Counted from the first letter of the stretch, positions 1-6,255 are shown. The stretch is DNA of 10,143 nt from Clostridiaceae bacterium (GCA_904502175.1 CAJGDU010000029.1:1-10143); one strand, 5' to 3'. Notes: a model not told the origin generated them from the letters alone. Program-made: numbers and translations.

Positions 1-287
1 AGGACGGCGTCACCTACCACCACATCATCGACCCCGCCACCGGCCATCCGGCGGACAGCGGGCTCATCTCCGTCACCATCGTGTCGGCGGACGGCATGCT
101 GGCGGACGGTCTGTCCACAAGCCTCTTCATCATGGGGAAGGACAGGGCCGCAGCCTTCTGGCAGAAGCATAAAAACGAATTCCAGTTCGTCCTCTGCGAA
201 AAGGACGGCACCCTCATCGTCTCCGACGGCCTGAAGGACACCTTCACGCCCTCGGACGACAACGCGAAAGTGGAATACGTGTCATGA
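1..287 (+). CDS. apbE: FAD:protein FMN transferase (ApbE family), C-terminal part only
   Basis: Only the last 94 codons are present; the reading frame enters from the left edge (first full codon at 3) and ends at TGA 285-287. ApbE enzymes use FAD to attach FMN covalently to a Thr/Ser of flavoproteins, usually on the outer face of the membrane. The visible part carries two family signatures. One is the YHHIIDPATGHPAD segment, with the His and Asp that line the FAD site. The other is the segment SADGMLADGLSTSLFIMG, whose Asp and Thr are the usual Mg-binding positions. The gene's stop overlaps the start of the next gene in an ATGA, so the two are translationally coupled. The N-terminus is outside the window, so a lipoprotein signal cannot be judged. 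An internal ATG at 81 opens the same frame but lies inside the conserved domain and is not a start. Confidence 0.9.
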   Translation, partial: DGVTYHHIIDPATGHPADSGLISVTIVSADGMLADGLSTSLFIMGKDRAAAFWQKHKNEFQFVLCEKDGTLIVSDGLKDTFTPSDDNAKVEYVS

Positions 288-649
288 AGAAGAAAGATCT
301 CATCATAGCGGCAGTCGTCCTGCTGCTGGCGGGCATCCTGGCCCTCGCGTTCCGGTTCTCCGGCGGAGAAGCGGCCGGCTCGGTGCGCGTGAAGGTCGAC
401 GGCAAAGTCGTCGGCACCTACTTCCTCTCCGAGGAACAGCGCATCCCCTTCGACACGAAGTACGGACACAACCTGCTGGTCATTGAGGACGGCGAGGCCT
501 ATATGGCCGAGTCCGACTGCCCCGACCACTACTGTGAGGAACAGGGGCGCATCTCAAAGACCGGCGAGACCATCGTCTGTCTGCCCCACCGGCTGGTCGC
601 GGAAGCGGCCTCCGGCACGGAAGCGGACATCGACGTCGTCGCGAAGTAA
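284..649 (+). CDS. Membrane-anchored NusG domain II-containing protein
   Basis: A 121-residue protein with a short basic N-terminus (MKKKD), one hydrophobic helix at about residues 6-23, and an exported domain that matches the stand-alone NusG domain II family. The family signature is visible: the strand VRVKVDGKVVGTY (35-47), then CPDHYC (79-84), a glycine-rich turn, and IVCLPHRL (97-104). Cys79, Cys84, Cys99 and His102 are candidate ligand or redox residues. The start ATG overlaps the apbE stop by 4 nt and the next gene follows after a 9-nt gap, so all three form one operon. These proteins recur beside ApbE, FMN-binding proteins and Gx-transporter proteins in Bacillota. From memory, EetA of the Listeria flavin-based electron-transfer locus is of this type, but I could not check that. 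The precise biochemical role is unknown. Confidence 0.85.
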   Translation: MKKKDLIIAAVVLLLAGILALAFRFSGGEAAGSVRVKVDGKVVGTYFLSEEQRIPFDTKYGHNLLVIEDGEAYMAESDCPDHYCEEQGRISKTGETIVCLPHRLVAEAASGTEADIDVVAK

Positions 650-658
650 GGAGGACCT

Positions 659-1192
659 ATGGCAACGAAACGCACATCGCCCACCGGTTCCCCCGGACGG
701 CGCGTGGCCCTGGACGGCATCCTGGTCGCCCTGGCCCTCATCTTCTCCTACGCGGAGACCCTCATCCCGTTCAACTTCGGCGTGCCGGGCATCAAGCTGG
801 GCCTTGCGAACCTCGTGGTGCTCCTCGGCCTCACTTTCCTGCCGGCCCTGGACGTCTTCCTCATCAGCATGGTCCGCATCCTGCTCTCGTCCCTGCTCTT
901 CGGCAACGTCATGTCCCTCTGGTACAGCCTCGCGGGCGGCCTTCTGAGTTTTGCGGCGATGTACCTCCTCACGAAGCGGGAGGGCTACTCCCTCGTGGGC
1001 ATCTCCATGACGGGCGGCGTCCTGCACAATATCGGCCAGGTCATCACGGCCGCCATCGTCGTCCGGACCCTGCAGCTCACCTGGTACCTGCCGGTCCTGC
1101 TCGTGGCGGGCCTTGTGACCGGCGCCATCGTCGGCACCGTCGCCACCCTGCTGGTGCCCCGGGTCAGGAAGGCGCTGCAGCGCTATTCCTGA
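659..1192 (+). CDS. Gx transporter family membrane protein (heptaprenyl diphosphate synthase component I-like)
   Basis: A 177-residue integral membrane protein with about five hydrophobic segments after a basic N-terminus (MATKRT...GRR). Family features are the segment ETLIPFNFGVPGIKLGLAN (33-51), the SLWYSLAGGLLSF stretch (86-98) and the TGGVLHNIGQ motif (118-127). Together these identify the family annotated as Gx transporter or heptaprenyl diphosphate synthase component I. It resembles ECF-type S components in layout, and the substrate is not established; prenyl, quinone or flavin-related roles have been proposed because of its neighbours. An AAGGAGG ribosome binding site (648-654) lies 4 nt before ATG 659. 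It is the last gene of its operon, since an intrinsic terminator follows 24 nt after the stop. No polyprenyl synthase gene follows, although one often sits next to this family. Confidence 0.85.
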   Translation: MATKRTSPTGSPGRRVALDGILVALALIFSYAETLIPFNFGVPGIKLGLANLVVLLGLTFLPALDVFLISMVRILLSSLLFGNVMSLWYSLAGGLLSFAAMYLLTKREGYSLVGISMTGGVLHNIGQVITAAIVVRTLQLTWYLPVLLVAGLVTGAIVGTVATLLVPRVRKALQRYS

Positions 1193-1216
1193 GGGAAAAA
1201 ACAGGATAACTACGCG

Positions 1217-1246
1217 AAAACCGTCCTTTTCGAAGGACGGTTTTTT
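1217..1246 (+). terminator. Intrinsic terminator of the apbE operon
   Basis: The perfect 8-bp stem CCGTCCTT / AAGGACGG (1221-1228 and 1233-1240) has a TTCG loop, is preceded by AAAA and followed by six T. It ends the apbE-NusG II-Gx transporter operon and separates it from the next gene. Confidence 0.92.
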
Positions 1247-1272
1247 GGATTCTTGGCCCGAAAATCGCAATA

Positions 1273-1299
1273 TTGGACACAAATAAAACACTTGTCCAA
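1273..1299. promoter_or_regulatory. Inverted repeat upstream of the sigma-like gene promoter, possible operator
   Basis: A perfect dyad TTGGACA (1273-1279) and TGTCCAA (1293-1299) with a 13-bp spacer lies about 20 bp upstream of the likely -35 box. There is no T-tract after it, so it is not a terminator. The half-site resembles the TTGTC half-sites found again at 1351 and 1391. Its size and position suit a dimeric regulator, but no known operator family was recognised. Confidence 0.4.
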
Positions 1300-1317
1300 A
1301 CTTTTTTTGAAGATTTT

Positions 1318-1346
1318 TATACACGAACAGGATTTTGGGGTATAAT
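1318..1346 (+). promoter_or_regulatory. Sigma-A-type promoter of the 677-aa sigma-like gene
   Basis: A consensus -10 box TATAAT (1341-1346) has a 4/6 match to the -35 consensus, TATACA (1318-1323), 17 bp upstream. The surrounding DNA is AT-rich, unlike the coding regions. Transcription would start near 1353, leaving a leader of about 68 nt before ATG 1421. Confidence 0.7.
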
Positions 1347-1350
1347 GTAT

Positions 1351-1398
1351 TTGTCAAATTAGTCTCATTCGTGAGATACGACATTACATTTTTGACAA
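1351..1398 (+). promoter_or_regulatory. Leader inverted repeat with a nested UUCG hairpin
   Basis: The 8-base arms TTGTCAAA (1351-1358) and TTTGACAA (1391-1398) are perfectly complementary. Between them lies TCTCA-TTCG-TGAGA (1363-1376), a 5-bp hairpin with a stable UUCG-type loop. The outer left arm begins at about the predicted transcription start, and the right arm ends 10 nt before the ribosome binding site. It could act as a 5'-end RNA stem or, as DNA, as a repressor site just downstream of the promoter. Confidence 0.4.
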
Positions 1399-1420
1399 GA
1401 AAGTATATGAGGTGAATGCA

Positions 1421-3454
1421 ATGGATGAGAAAAAACTCGTGCTCGCCCAGCGCGTCATTGCCGCGCTGAGAGGGGACAAGGCTTCCTACAAAGTTCTCTT
1501 TGAGGAATGCGCTCCGTACGTCTGGGAGATCTGCAAAAAGTACTTCCTCAATGACGACGACGCCAAAGCTGCCCTGGAAGGCACCTTCAGCACCGTCGCG
1601 GAGAAGTTCGCAGACCAGAAAGATCCCACCGACTATGTCAACTGGGTCAAGCGCATCGCCCACCTGACCTGTGCCGAAAAAGCGGCCACGTTCGGCGGAC
1701 TGGCAGATGCGGAAGTCAAAGACCTCAATCTCCTCACTCTGTCCGACTACAAGGCAGAGAAGAAAGATGGCGTCCTGACCTTTGCCACAGTCAAAGACCT
1801 TACGGAAAAGATTCTCGGCATCCTGCCCCAGCGCCAGAAGACCGAACTCCTTCTCTGGAACGAAGGTTATTCTGTTGCTGAGATCGCCAAGAAACTCGGC
1901 ATCTCCCCCGGATCTGTTGTCGGCGGCCTGAACATCGCCAAAGACAAAGTCGAGGACGAGACCAAGAAATGGGAAGCGGACGGCTTCGACTACACGAAGT
2001 ATGCTGCTTCTCCCATGAGCTTCTTCACCCGTCTGATGCGGGAGAAGTTCGACGGCGACTTCGTTTATGCTCTGCCTGAGGGCGACGGCTGGTCCTGGAA
2101 CGCTATCTGGGACGGTCTGTCCGGCAAGCTGAAATGGCCGGCACTCGGCGTTGGCGCCGCTGCCGCCACCGGTCTGGTCAGCAAGTTCAGCGACCTCGAC
2201 CTCAATCTGCCCGGCTTTGAGTGGAAAGGCGTCGACGCCGACGTCGATCTTCCCGACGTGGACCTCAAAGCGAAAGCTGCCGACATCAAGGCTGACATCG
2301 ACGCGAAGCTGCCCGACATCGACCTCAAGAAACCCGAAGTCGAAGTCGAAGAAGAGCTTCCTTACATCAACGTGAAGAAACCCGACGTCGACGTTGACCT
2401 CAAGAAGGTCGGCGCTGCCGCCGCTGCCGGTGCCGCTGCTGTCGGTGCTGCCGCCGCCGCGAAAGCCGCTGACATCGATGTCGACCTCAAGGCCAAAGCT
2501 GCTGACGTCAAAGCGGACATCGACGCGAAAGTCGACGACGCGAAAGTCACCTATGCTGCCGCCAAAGAAGAAGCGGACGACAAGGCTGCTGCCGTCGCCG
2601 CTGCTGCCGGCAAGAAGAAGGGCCTCGCTGGCTGCTGGAAGTGGCTCCTGCCGCTGCTCTGCTGCCTGCTGCTCCTCGGCATCCTGCTCGCCGCTCTGAG
2701 AGGCTGCAACGGCCGCTCCGGCAAGCTTGAAGCCGGAGATGTCGACGTTGCCAAACCGGCCGTCACGGTCCAGGCTCCCTCTGCCGACGTGAAAGCTGAC
2801 GCTGCCGCGGAAGGCTCCCTGAACGAGTATGTCTACGATGTCGACGTCAAGACCAAGACCGTGCCCGTCACCGTCGATGGCTCCATCCTGAACATCGGCA
2901 CCAATGACGTTGCCCGTTTCGTCACCGGTCTGAACCTGGCCAACACCAATCCGCTGGCCTATGTCGCCACCCATACCTCTGACGCTGCCTCCATCCTCGC
3001 GAAGCTGGCTTACGCGTTCCCGAACGTGCCCGAGATCCTTGACGGCACCCTCACCGAACTGAAGTTCACTGACGCCCTCGGCGCAGAGAAATCCTTCCAG
3101 TTCAAGACCAAGGACGGCGTCCTGAACGAAGTCGTTCTTGCCGATCCGAACGGTGACGCCATCGAGACCGCGAAGTACAACTACAAAGATGGTGCGCTCA
3201 GCACGGTCAAGGTTGGTACCGACACCCTCAACTATGCGAAAGACCTCACCCCGACCGCCACTGCCAAGGACGAGAAGGAAGGCATCACCCGCGCCGAAGT
3301 CGGCGACAACTGGGCTGCCTGCCAGACCGACAAGGACGGCAACGTCCAGGTCATCTCCTATGAGTGGAACGGCCAGAAGGGCGCTCGTGCCTTCGCGTAT
3401 GACAAAGACGGTGCTCTGAAGACCTACAAGAGCTTCCAGAACATCATGGGCTAA
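1421..3454 (+). CDS. Transmembrane protein with sigma-70-like N-terminus, D/V/K-rich repeats and an extracytoplasmic domain
   Basis: A 677-residue protein. ATG 1421 is chosen because GAGGTG (1409-1414) lies 6 nt upstream; a GTG at 1412 falls inside that site. Residues 1-90 resemble sigma-70 region 2, with RVIAALRGDK, a helical stretch ending YFLNDDDAK and NWVKRIA. Residues 130-180 resemble region 4, with LPQRQ and the helix-turn-helix segment SVAEIAKKLGISPGSVVGG. Residues 258-330 are rich in Asp-Val-Asp, and 330-400 are Ala/Lys rich. The 16-residue unit DLKAKAADIKADIDAK (281-296) recurs at 355-370 with one change. KKK (398-400) precedes a single membrane helix (about 404-427), which predicts a cytoplasmic N-terminus. 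Residues 431-677 would lie outside and include YD-repeat-like segments (YNYKDGALSTV, FAYDKDGALKTY). The gene has its own promoter and terminator. Binding to RNA polymerase is inference; a structural or signalling role is also possible. No named family was recognised for the whole protein. Confidence 0.85.
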   Translation: MDEKKLVLAQRVIAALRGDKASYKVLFEECAPYVWEICKKYFLNDDDAKAALEGTFSTVAEKFADQKDPTDYVNWVKRIAHLTCAEKAATFGGLADAEVKDLNLLTLSDYKAEKKDGVLTFATVKDLTEKILGILPQRQKTELLLWNEGYSVAEIAKKLGISPGSVVGGLNIAKDKVEDETKKWEADGFDYTKYAASPMSFFTRLMREKFDGDFVYALPEGDGWSWNAIWDGLSGKLKWPALGVGAAAATGLVSKFSDLDLNLPGFEWKGVDADVDLPDVDLKAKAADIKADIDAKLPDIDLKKPEVEVEEELPYINVKKPDVDVDLKKVGAAAAAGAAAVGAAAAAKAADIDVDLKAKAADVKADIDAKVDDAKVTYAAAKEEADDKAAAVAAAAGKKKGLAGCWKWLLPLLCCLLLLGILLAALRGCNGRSGKLEAGDVDVAKPAVTVQAPSADVKADAAAEGSLNEYVYDVDVKTKTVPVTVDGSILNIGTNDVARFVTGLNLANTNPLAYVATHTSDAASILAKLAYAFPNVPEILDGTLTELKFTDALGAEKSFQFKTKDGVLNEVVLADPNGDAIETAKYNYKDGALSTVKVGTDTLNYAKDLTPTATAKDEKEGITRAEVGDNWAACQTDKDGNVQVISYEWNGQKGARAFAYDKDGALKTYKSFQNIMG

Positions 3455-3489
3455 CGTCCGTTTGGGCGATCTGCTCTGCTGAGTCAGAC

Positions 3490-3524
3490 AAAACCCCTCC
3501 GGGATTTTCCCGGAGGGGTTTTTT
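3490..3524 (+). terminator. Intrinsic terminator after the 677-aa sigma-like gene
   Basis: A perfect 11-bp GC-rich stem (3494-3504 CCCCTCCGGGA, 3508-3518 TCCCGGAGGGG) has a TTT loop, a run of A on the left and six T on the right. It lies 39 nt after the stop codon at 3452-3454 and is a strong terminator, so the next gene needs its own promoter. Confidence 0.95.
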
Positions 3525-3541
3525 GTCTCTTTTATTTTTTG

Positions 3542-3547
3542 TATAAT
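3542..3547 (+). promoter_or_regulatory. Probable -10 box of the 379-aa sigma-like gene
   Basis: A perfect TATAAT lies 44 nt before ATG 3592 in an AT-rich gap directly after a strong terminator. No good -35 box is seen at 17 bp: that position is the T-run of the terminator. TTGTCT (3523-3528) is a better match but only 13 bp away. The promoter may be activator-dependent or weak. Confidence 0.5.
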
Positions 3548-3591
3548 AAAGAGGAATTCTGTGACAACTATTCTGTATTGGGAGATGCTTT

Positions 3592-4731
3592 ATGAGCGAA
3601 GAGAACAGAATCAACTACACGGACGTGCTGACCGCCGTCCGCAAGGGTGATGAAGAGGCCTACGAGTTCCTCTACAACGACAGCGTCCGCATCTGCCGGG
3701 CCCGCTGCATGAAATACTTTGACGCCGCCACGGAGGAGGGCCGCCGGAAGACGGACCTTGCCGTGCGGGACATCTACGTCCGCCTGTATGACGGCGTCCA
3801 GCGGCTGTCCGATCCGGAAGACTTTCCGCTCCTGGCGCGCAGAGAGACACGCATGGTCTGTGAGCGCATGCTGGAGGAGGACACGGTGGGCCTGTCGGCG
3901 GAGGAGTATATCGATGTCGCCGGCGTGTCCGACGCGCTGTCCGACGAACCGGAGCTGGTGACGGCGGAGGCGTGCCGCGCCGAAGTGAAAGAGAAGTCCA
4001 TGATGAGCGAAGAGAGCATCATGGCGCTGGTCCAGGCGGTCCTGCACCGGCTGACTCCGGCCCAGCGGCTCAGCCTCATCCGGTGGAACGGGAACGACGA
4101 ACGGGCCTTCCGGGACCCCGCCGCGCTGCGGGAGTCGTTCATCAAAGTGGAGCAGTCCATTATGGAGCTGGAACAGCTCCATGACCTTCGGGCCAGAGAC
4201 TTCGCGGAGTCCCGCCTCGCTTTCTTCAACTGGCTCCTGGACCTCTATGACCGGTTCTGCCAGTCCTCGACCCGGGACTGGAACGGGGCCGCGGAGCCGG
4301 CCCTCGCGCTGGCGCTGGACCCGGACGCGAAACAGTCGGAAGCGGCGGCATCTCTGGACGCGGAGGCGTCGTTCCGCGACATCTGGGACGACATCCGCAG
4401 CGCGTTCTACATTCGCAACACCATGGAGCTGCCCGGGGGACTGAAGGACCTGCTGACCGCGGAAGAAGAGGCCAAAACCGACGACGACTTCACCGTCTAT
4501 CTGGACAGAGAAGACCGCGAAGAGCGCGCTCCTCAAAGGGAGCAGGAGGCGCCGAAGGCAAAGCGCGGCGCCCTCTCGAAATGGTGGGTACGGTGCCTGT
4601 TGGGGCTTCTCATCATCCTGCTGGTCCTGGCCGCTGTCATTGCCACGGCGGGGCAGCACACGTCCCACGCCATGGCCCTTCCGGAGGGAGTAAACATACT
4701 TTTTATGCAATATGCTGATTTCATTTCCTGA
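3592..4731 (+). CDS. Second membrane-anchored, degenerate sigma-like protein
   Basis: A 379-residue protein; GGGAG (3580-3584) sits 7 nt before ATG 3592. Residues 8-95 follow the pattern of sigma-70 region 2 (VLTAVRKGDEEAYEFLYND, then a helix and DFPLLARRETR). Residues 144-195 look like a decayed region 4: LHRLTPAQRLSLIRWNG aligns by eye with ILPQRQKTELLLWNEG of the preceding protein. However, the EIA..LG..PGSV helix-turn-helix core is replaced by DERAFRDPAALRESFIKVE. Residues 200-320 are acidic and helical with no family recognised. A basic stretch (KAKRGALSK, 322-330) precedes one membrane helix (about 331-352), predicting a cytoplasmic N-terminus. Only 26 residues remain outside. It is probably a diverged paralogue of the upstream protein, since order, architecture and local motifs agree. 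The AT-rich last codons and short tail could mean a lost ectodomain. Function unknown; a sigma or anti-sigma-like regulator is inference. Confidence 0.8.
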   Translation: MSEENRINYTDVLTAVRKGDEEAYEFLYNDSVRICRARCMKYFDAATEEGRRKTDLAVRDIYVRLYDGVQRLSDPEDFPLLARRETRMVCERMLEEDTVGLSAEEYIDVAGVSDALSDEPELVTAEACRAEVKEKSMMSEESIMALVQAVLHRLTPAQRLSLIRWNGNDERAFRDPAALRESFIKVEQSIMELEQLHDLRARDFAESRLAFFNWLLDLYDRFCQSSTRDWNGAAEPALALALDPDAKQSEAAASLDAEASFRDIWDDIRSAFYIRNTMELPGGLKDLLTAEEEAKTDDDFTVYLDREDREERAPQREQEAPKAKRGALSKWWVRCLLGLLIILLVLAAVIATAGQHTSHAMALPEGVNILFMQYADFIS

Positions 4732-4821
4732 CCGCGGCTCGAATTCAACATTTCGTAAAAGAGACCTGTCAACCCCCATTTTTTCTCCACAACCTGTTGA
4801 AGAGCGTGAAACGCCCATTAT

Positions 4822-4860
4822 TATGCGGTTTTTAAAAAATGTTTTAAACGTTTCCGCATA
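4822..4860. terminator. Nested inverted repeat followed by T-rich DNA, possible terminator of the 379-aa gene
   Basis: The outer arms TATGCGG (4822-4828) and CCGCATA (4854-4860) enclose the inner arms TTTAAAA (4831-4837) and TTTTAAA (4842-4848). Downstream on the plus strand comes GTTTTAGACTTTTTT, which would serve as a U-rich tract. It lies about 90 nt after the stop of the 379-aa gene. The AT-rich inner stem is weak for a classic terminator. Confidence 0.45.
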
Positions 4861-4909
4861 GTTTTAGACTTTTTTAAGCAAAGAAAATATACAGACTGTA
4901 ATATATAAC

Positions 4910-4952
4910 AAATGTCAAGCCCGTTTTCCACAGAAAAACGGGCTTGACATTT
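4910..4952. terminator. 18-bp perfect inverted repeat between convergent genes, probable bidirectional terminator
   Basis: The arms 4910-4927 and 4935-4952 are perfectly complementary over 18 bp, with a 7-nt loop CCACAGA. The core GCCCGTTTT / AAAACGGGC is GC-rich at one end. It lies 23 nt past the rarA stop, and the plus-strand gene also points toward it. T-tracts are short on both sides, so it may stop transcription weakly or stabilise 3' ends. Confidence 0.65.
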
Positions 4953-4974
4953 ACGGAAAGCAATATCTCAAGGA

Positions 4975-6255
4975 TTACTTTCCCTTCTTTTTGATTTGAT
5001 CCCAGTACGCCTTGGCCGCCTGCTCCGTTTTGTTGGGGCCGGGCTCGTAATACTGCGTACCGACCAGGGCGTCCGGCAGGTACTGCTGGTACGTCCAGTG
5101 GTCCGGATAGTCGTGGGGATAGATGTAGAACTGACCCTTGACCTCCTGGTCCTCGCCGTCGAAGTGCTTGTTCTGCAGCTGGCGGGGAATGGGACCGGAG
5201 CGGCCGGCCTTAAGGTCGGACAGCGCGGCGTCGATGGCCATTTCTCCCGAGTTGGACTTCGGGCTGGTGGCGACGAGGATGACCGCGTCGGCCAGCGGGA
5301 TGCGGGCCTCCGGGAGGCCCACCTGCAGCGCGATGTCGCAGGCCGCCTTCACGATGGGGATGATCTGGGGATAGGCGAGGCCCACGTCTTCGCAGGCGCA
5401 GACCAGCAGCCGCCGGATGGCGGAGGGCAGGTCGCCGGCCTCGAGCAGCCGGGCGAGATAGTGGAGCGCCGCGTCCGGGTCCGAGCCCCGCAGGGACTTC
5501 TGGTAGGCGGAGACGATGTCGTAGTGGTCGTCTCCTGCCCTGTCGTACCGCATGGCCGACTTGGACGTGATCTGTTCGATGAGCTCCGTGCCGACGGAGA
5601 CCACGGGCGGGTCGCCCTCGCCGGGGCCCGCCGCGACGCTGCAGAGCTCGACGGTCGTGATGGCCTTGCGCACATCGCCGCCGGCCGCCCGGGCAATGGC
5701 GAACTTCACGTCGTCCGACACGTCGTAGGTGACGCCGTTCTCCTCGCCGACAAAGGCGAAGGCCCGTTCCACCGCGGGGACGATGTCCTCGGCGGACACG
5801 CTCTTGAACTCGAAGACCGTGCAGCGGGAGATGACCGCGTTGTAGACGTAGAAGTAGGGGTTCTCGGTGGTGGAGGCGATCATGGTGATGTCGCCGCTCT
5901 CGAGGTATTCGAGCAGACTCTGCTGCTGTTTCTTGTTGAAGTACTGGATCTCATCGAGGTAGAGCAGGATGCCGTTGGGGGCCGCGAGAGTCCCCACGTC
6001 CGCCACCATGTCCTTGATGTCGGCGATGCCGGAAGTGGTGGCGTTGAGCCGGTACAGCTTTTTATTGGTCTCCTCGGCGATGAGGTTCGCGAGGGTGGTC
6101 TTGCCCACCCCGGAGGGGCCGTAGAAGATGAGGTTTGGGATGTTCCCCGACTCGACGATGTTCCGGAGCGCTTTCCCGGGAGCCAGCAGATGCTGCTGGC
6201 CGACGATGTCGTCGAGGGTGCGGGGGCGGATGCGATCCGCCAGAGGTCTGGACAT
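4975..6255 (-). CDS. rarA: Replication-associated recombination protein A (RarA/MgsA), AAA+ ATPase
   Basis: A 426-residue AAA+ ATPase that acts on stalled replication forks and single-strand gaps and is related to clamp-loader subunits. ATG 6253-6255 is chosen because AGGAG lies 7 nt upstream and the family start MSRPLADRIRPRTLDDIVGQ follows; a 26-residue upstream extension in frame is not conserved-looking and overlaps the promoter. Visible motifs are Walker A GPSGVGKTT (46-54), Walker B LLYLDE (97-102) followed by IQYFNK where IHRFNK is usual, sensor 1 ASTTENP, and the ISR segment with the candidate arginine finger. The C-terminal half carries the RarA/WRNIP1 helical tetramerisation region, with DPDAALHYLARLLEAGDLPSAIRRL, ACEDVGLA and the ending typical of the family. 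It is a single gene convergent with the sigma-like gene and divergent from the S10 operon. Confidence 0.96.
   Translation of the reverse strand: MSRPLADRIRPRTLDDIVGQQHLLAPGKALRNIVESGNIPNLIFYGPSGVGKTTLANLIAEETNKKLYRLNATTSGIADIKDMVADVGTLAAPNGILLYLDEIQYFNKKQQQSLLEYLESGDITMIASTTENPYFYVYNAVISRCTVFEFKSVSAEDIVPAVERAFAFVGEENGVTYDVSDDVKFAIARAAGGDVRKAITTVELCSVAAGPGEGDPPVVSVGTELIEQITSKSAMRYDRAGDDHYDIVSAYQKSLRGSDPDAALHYLARLLEAGDLPSAIRRLLVCACEDVGLAYPQIIPIVKAACDIALQVGLPEARIPLADAVILVATSPKSNSGEMAIDAALSDLKAGRSGPIPRQLQNKHFDGEDQEVKGQFYIYPHDYPDHWTYQQYLPDALVGTQYYEPGPNKTEQAAKAYWDQIKKKGK

Noticed and set aside
1412..1420. GTG at 1412 as the start of the 677-aa protein.
   Set aside because: It overlaps the GAGGTG that is ideally placed for ATG 1421, so it is part of the ribosome binding site.
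554..2974. Open minus-strand frame of about 806 codons antisense to the Gx-transporter and 677-aa genes.
   Set aside because: It is a shadow. GAC and GTC are reverse complements, so the Asp/Val repeat of the sense gene reads as Asp/Val on the other strand and creates no stops. It crosses a terminator and a promoter region, has no ribosome binding site, and its translation resembles no protein family.
3568..4818. 416-codon minus-strand frame antisense to the 379-aa gene.
   Set aside because: The sense gene has a ribosome binding site, a -10 box, a membrane helix and similarity to its neighbour. The antisense frame is Arg/Leu/Gly rich without motifs.
4780..4935. DnaA-box-like TTTTCCACA and CTCCACAA sequences that might suggest a replication origin.
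   Set aside because: Only one relaxed match and one near match, no cluster, no dnaA or dnaN nearby, and the match is part of the loop of an inverted repeat.
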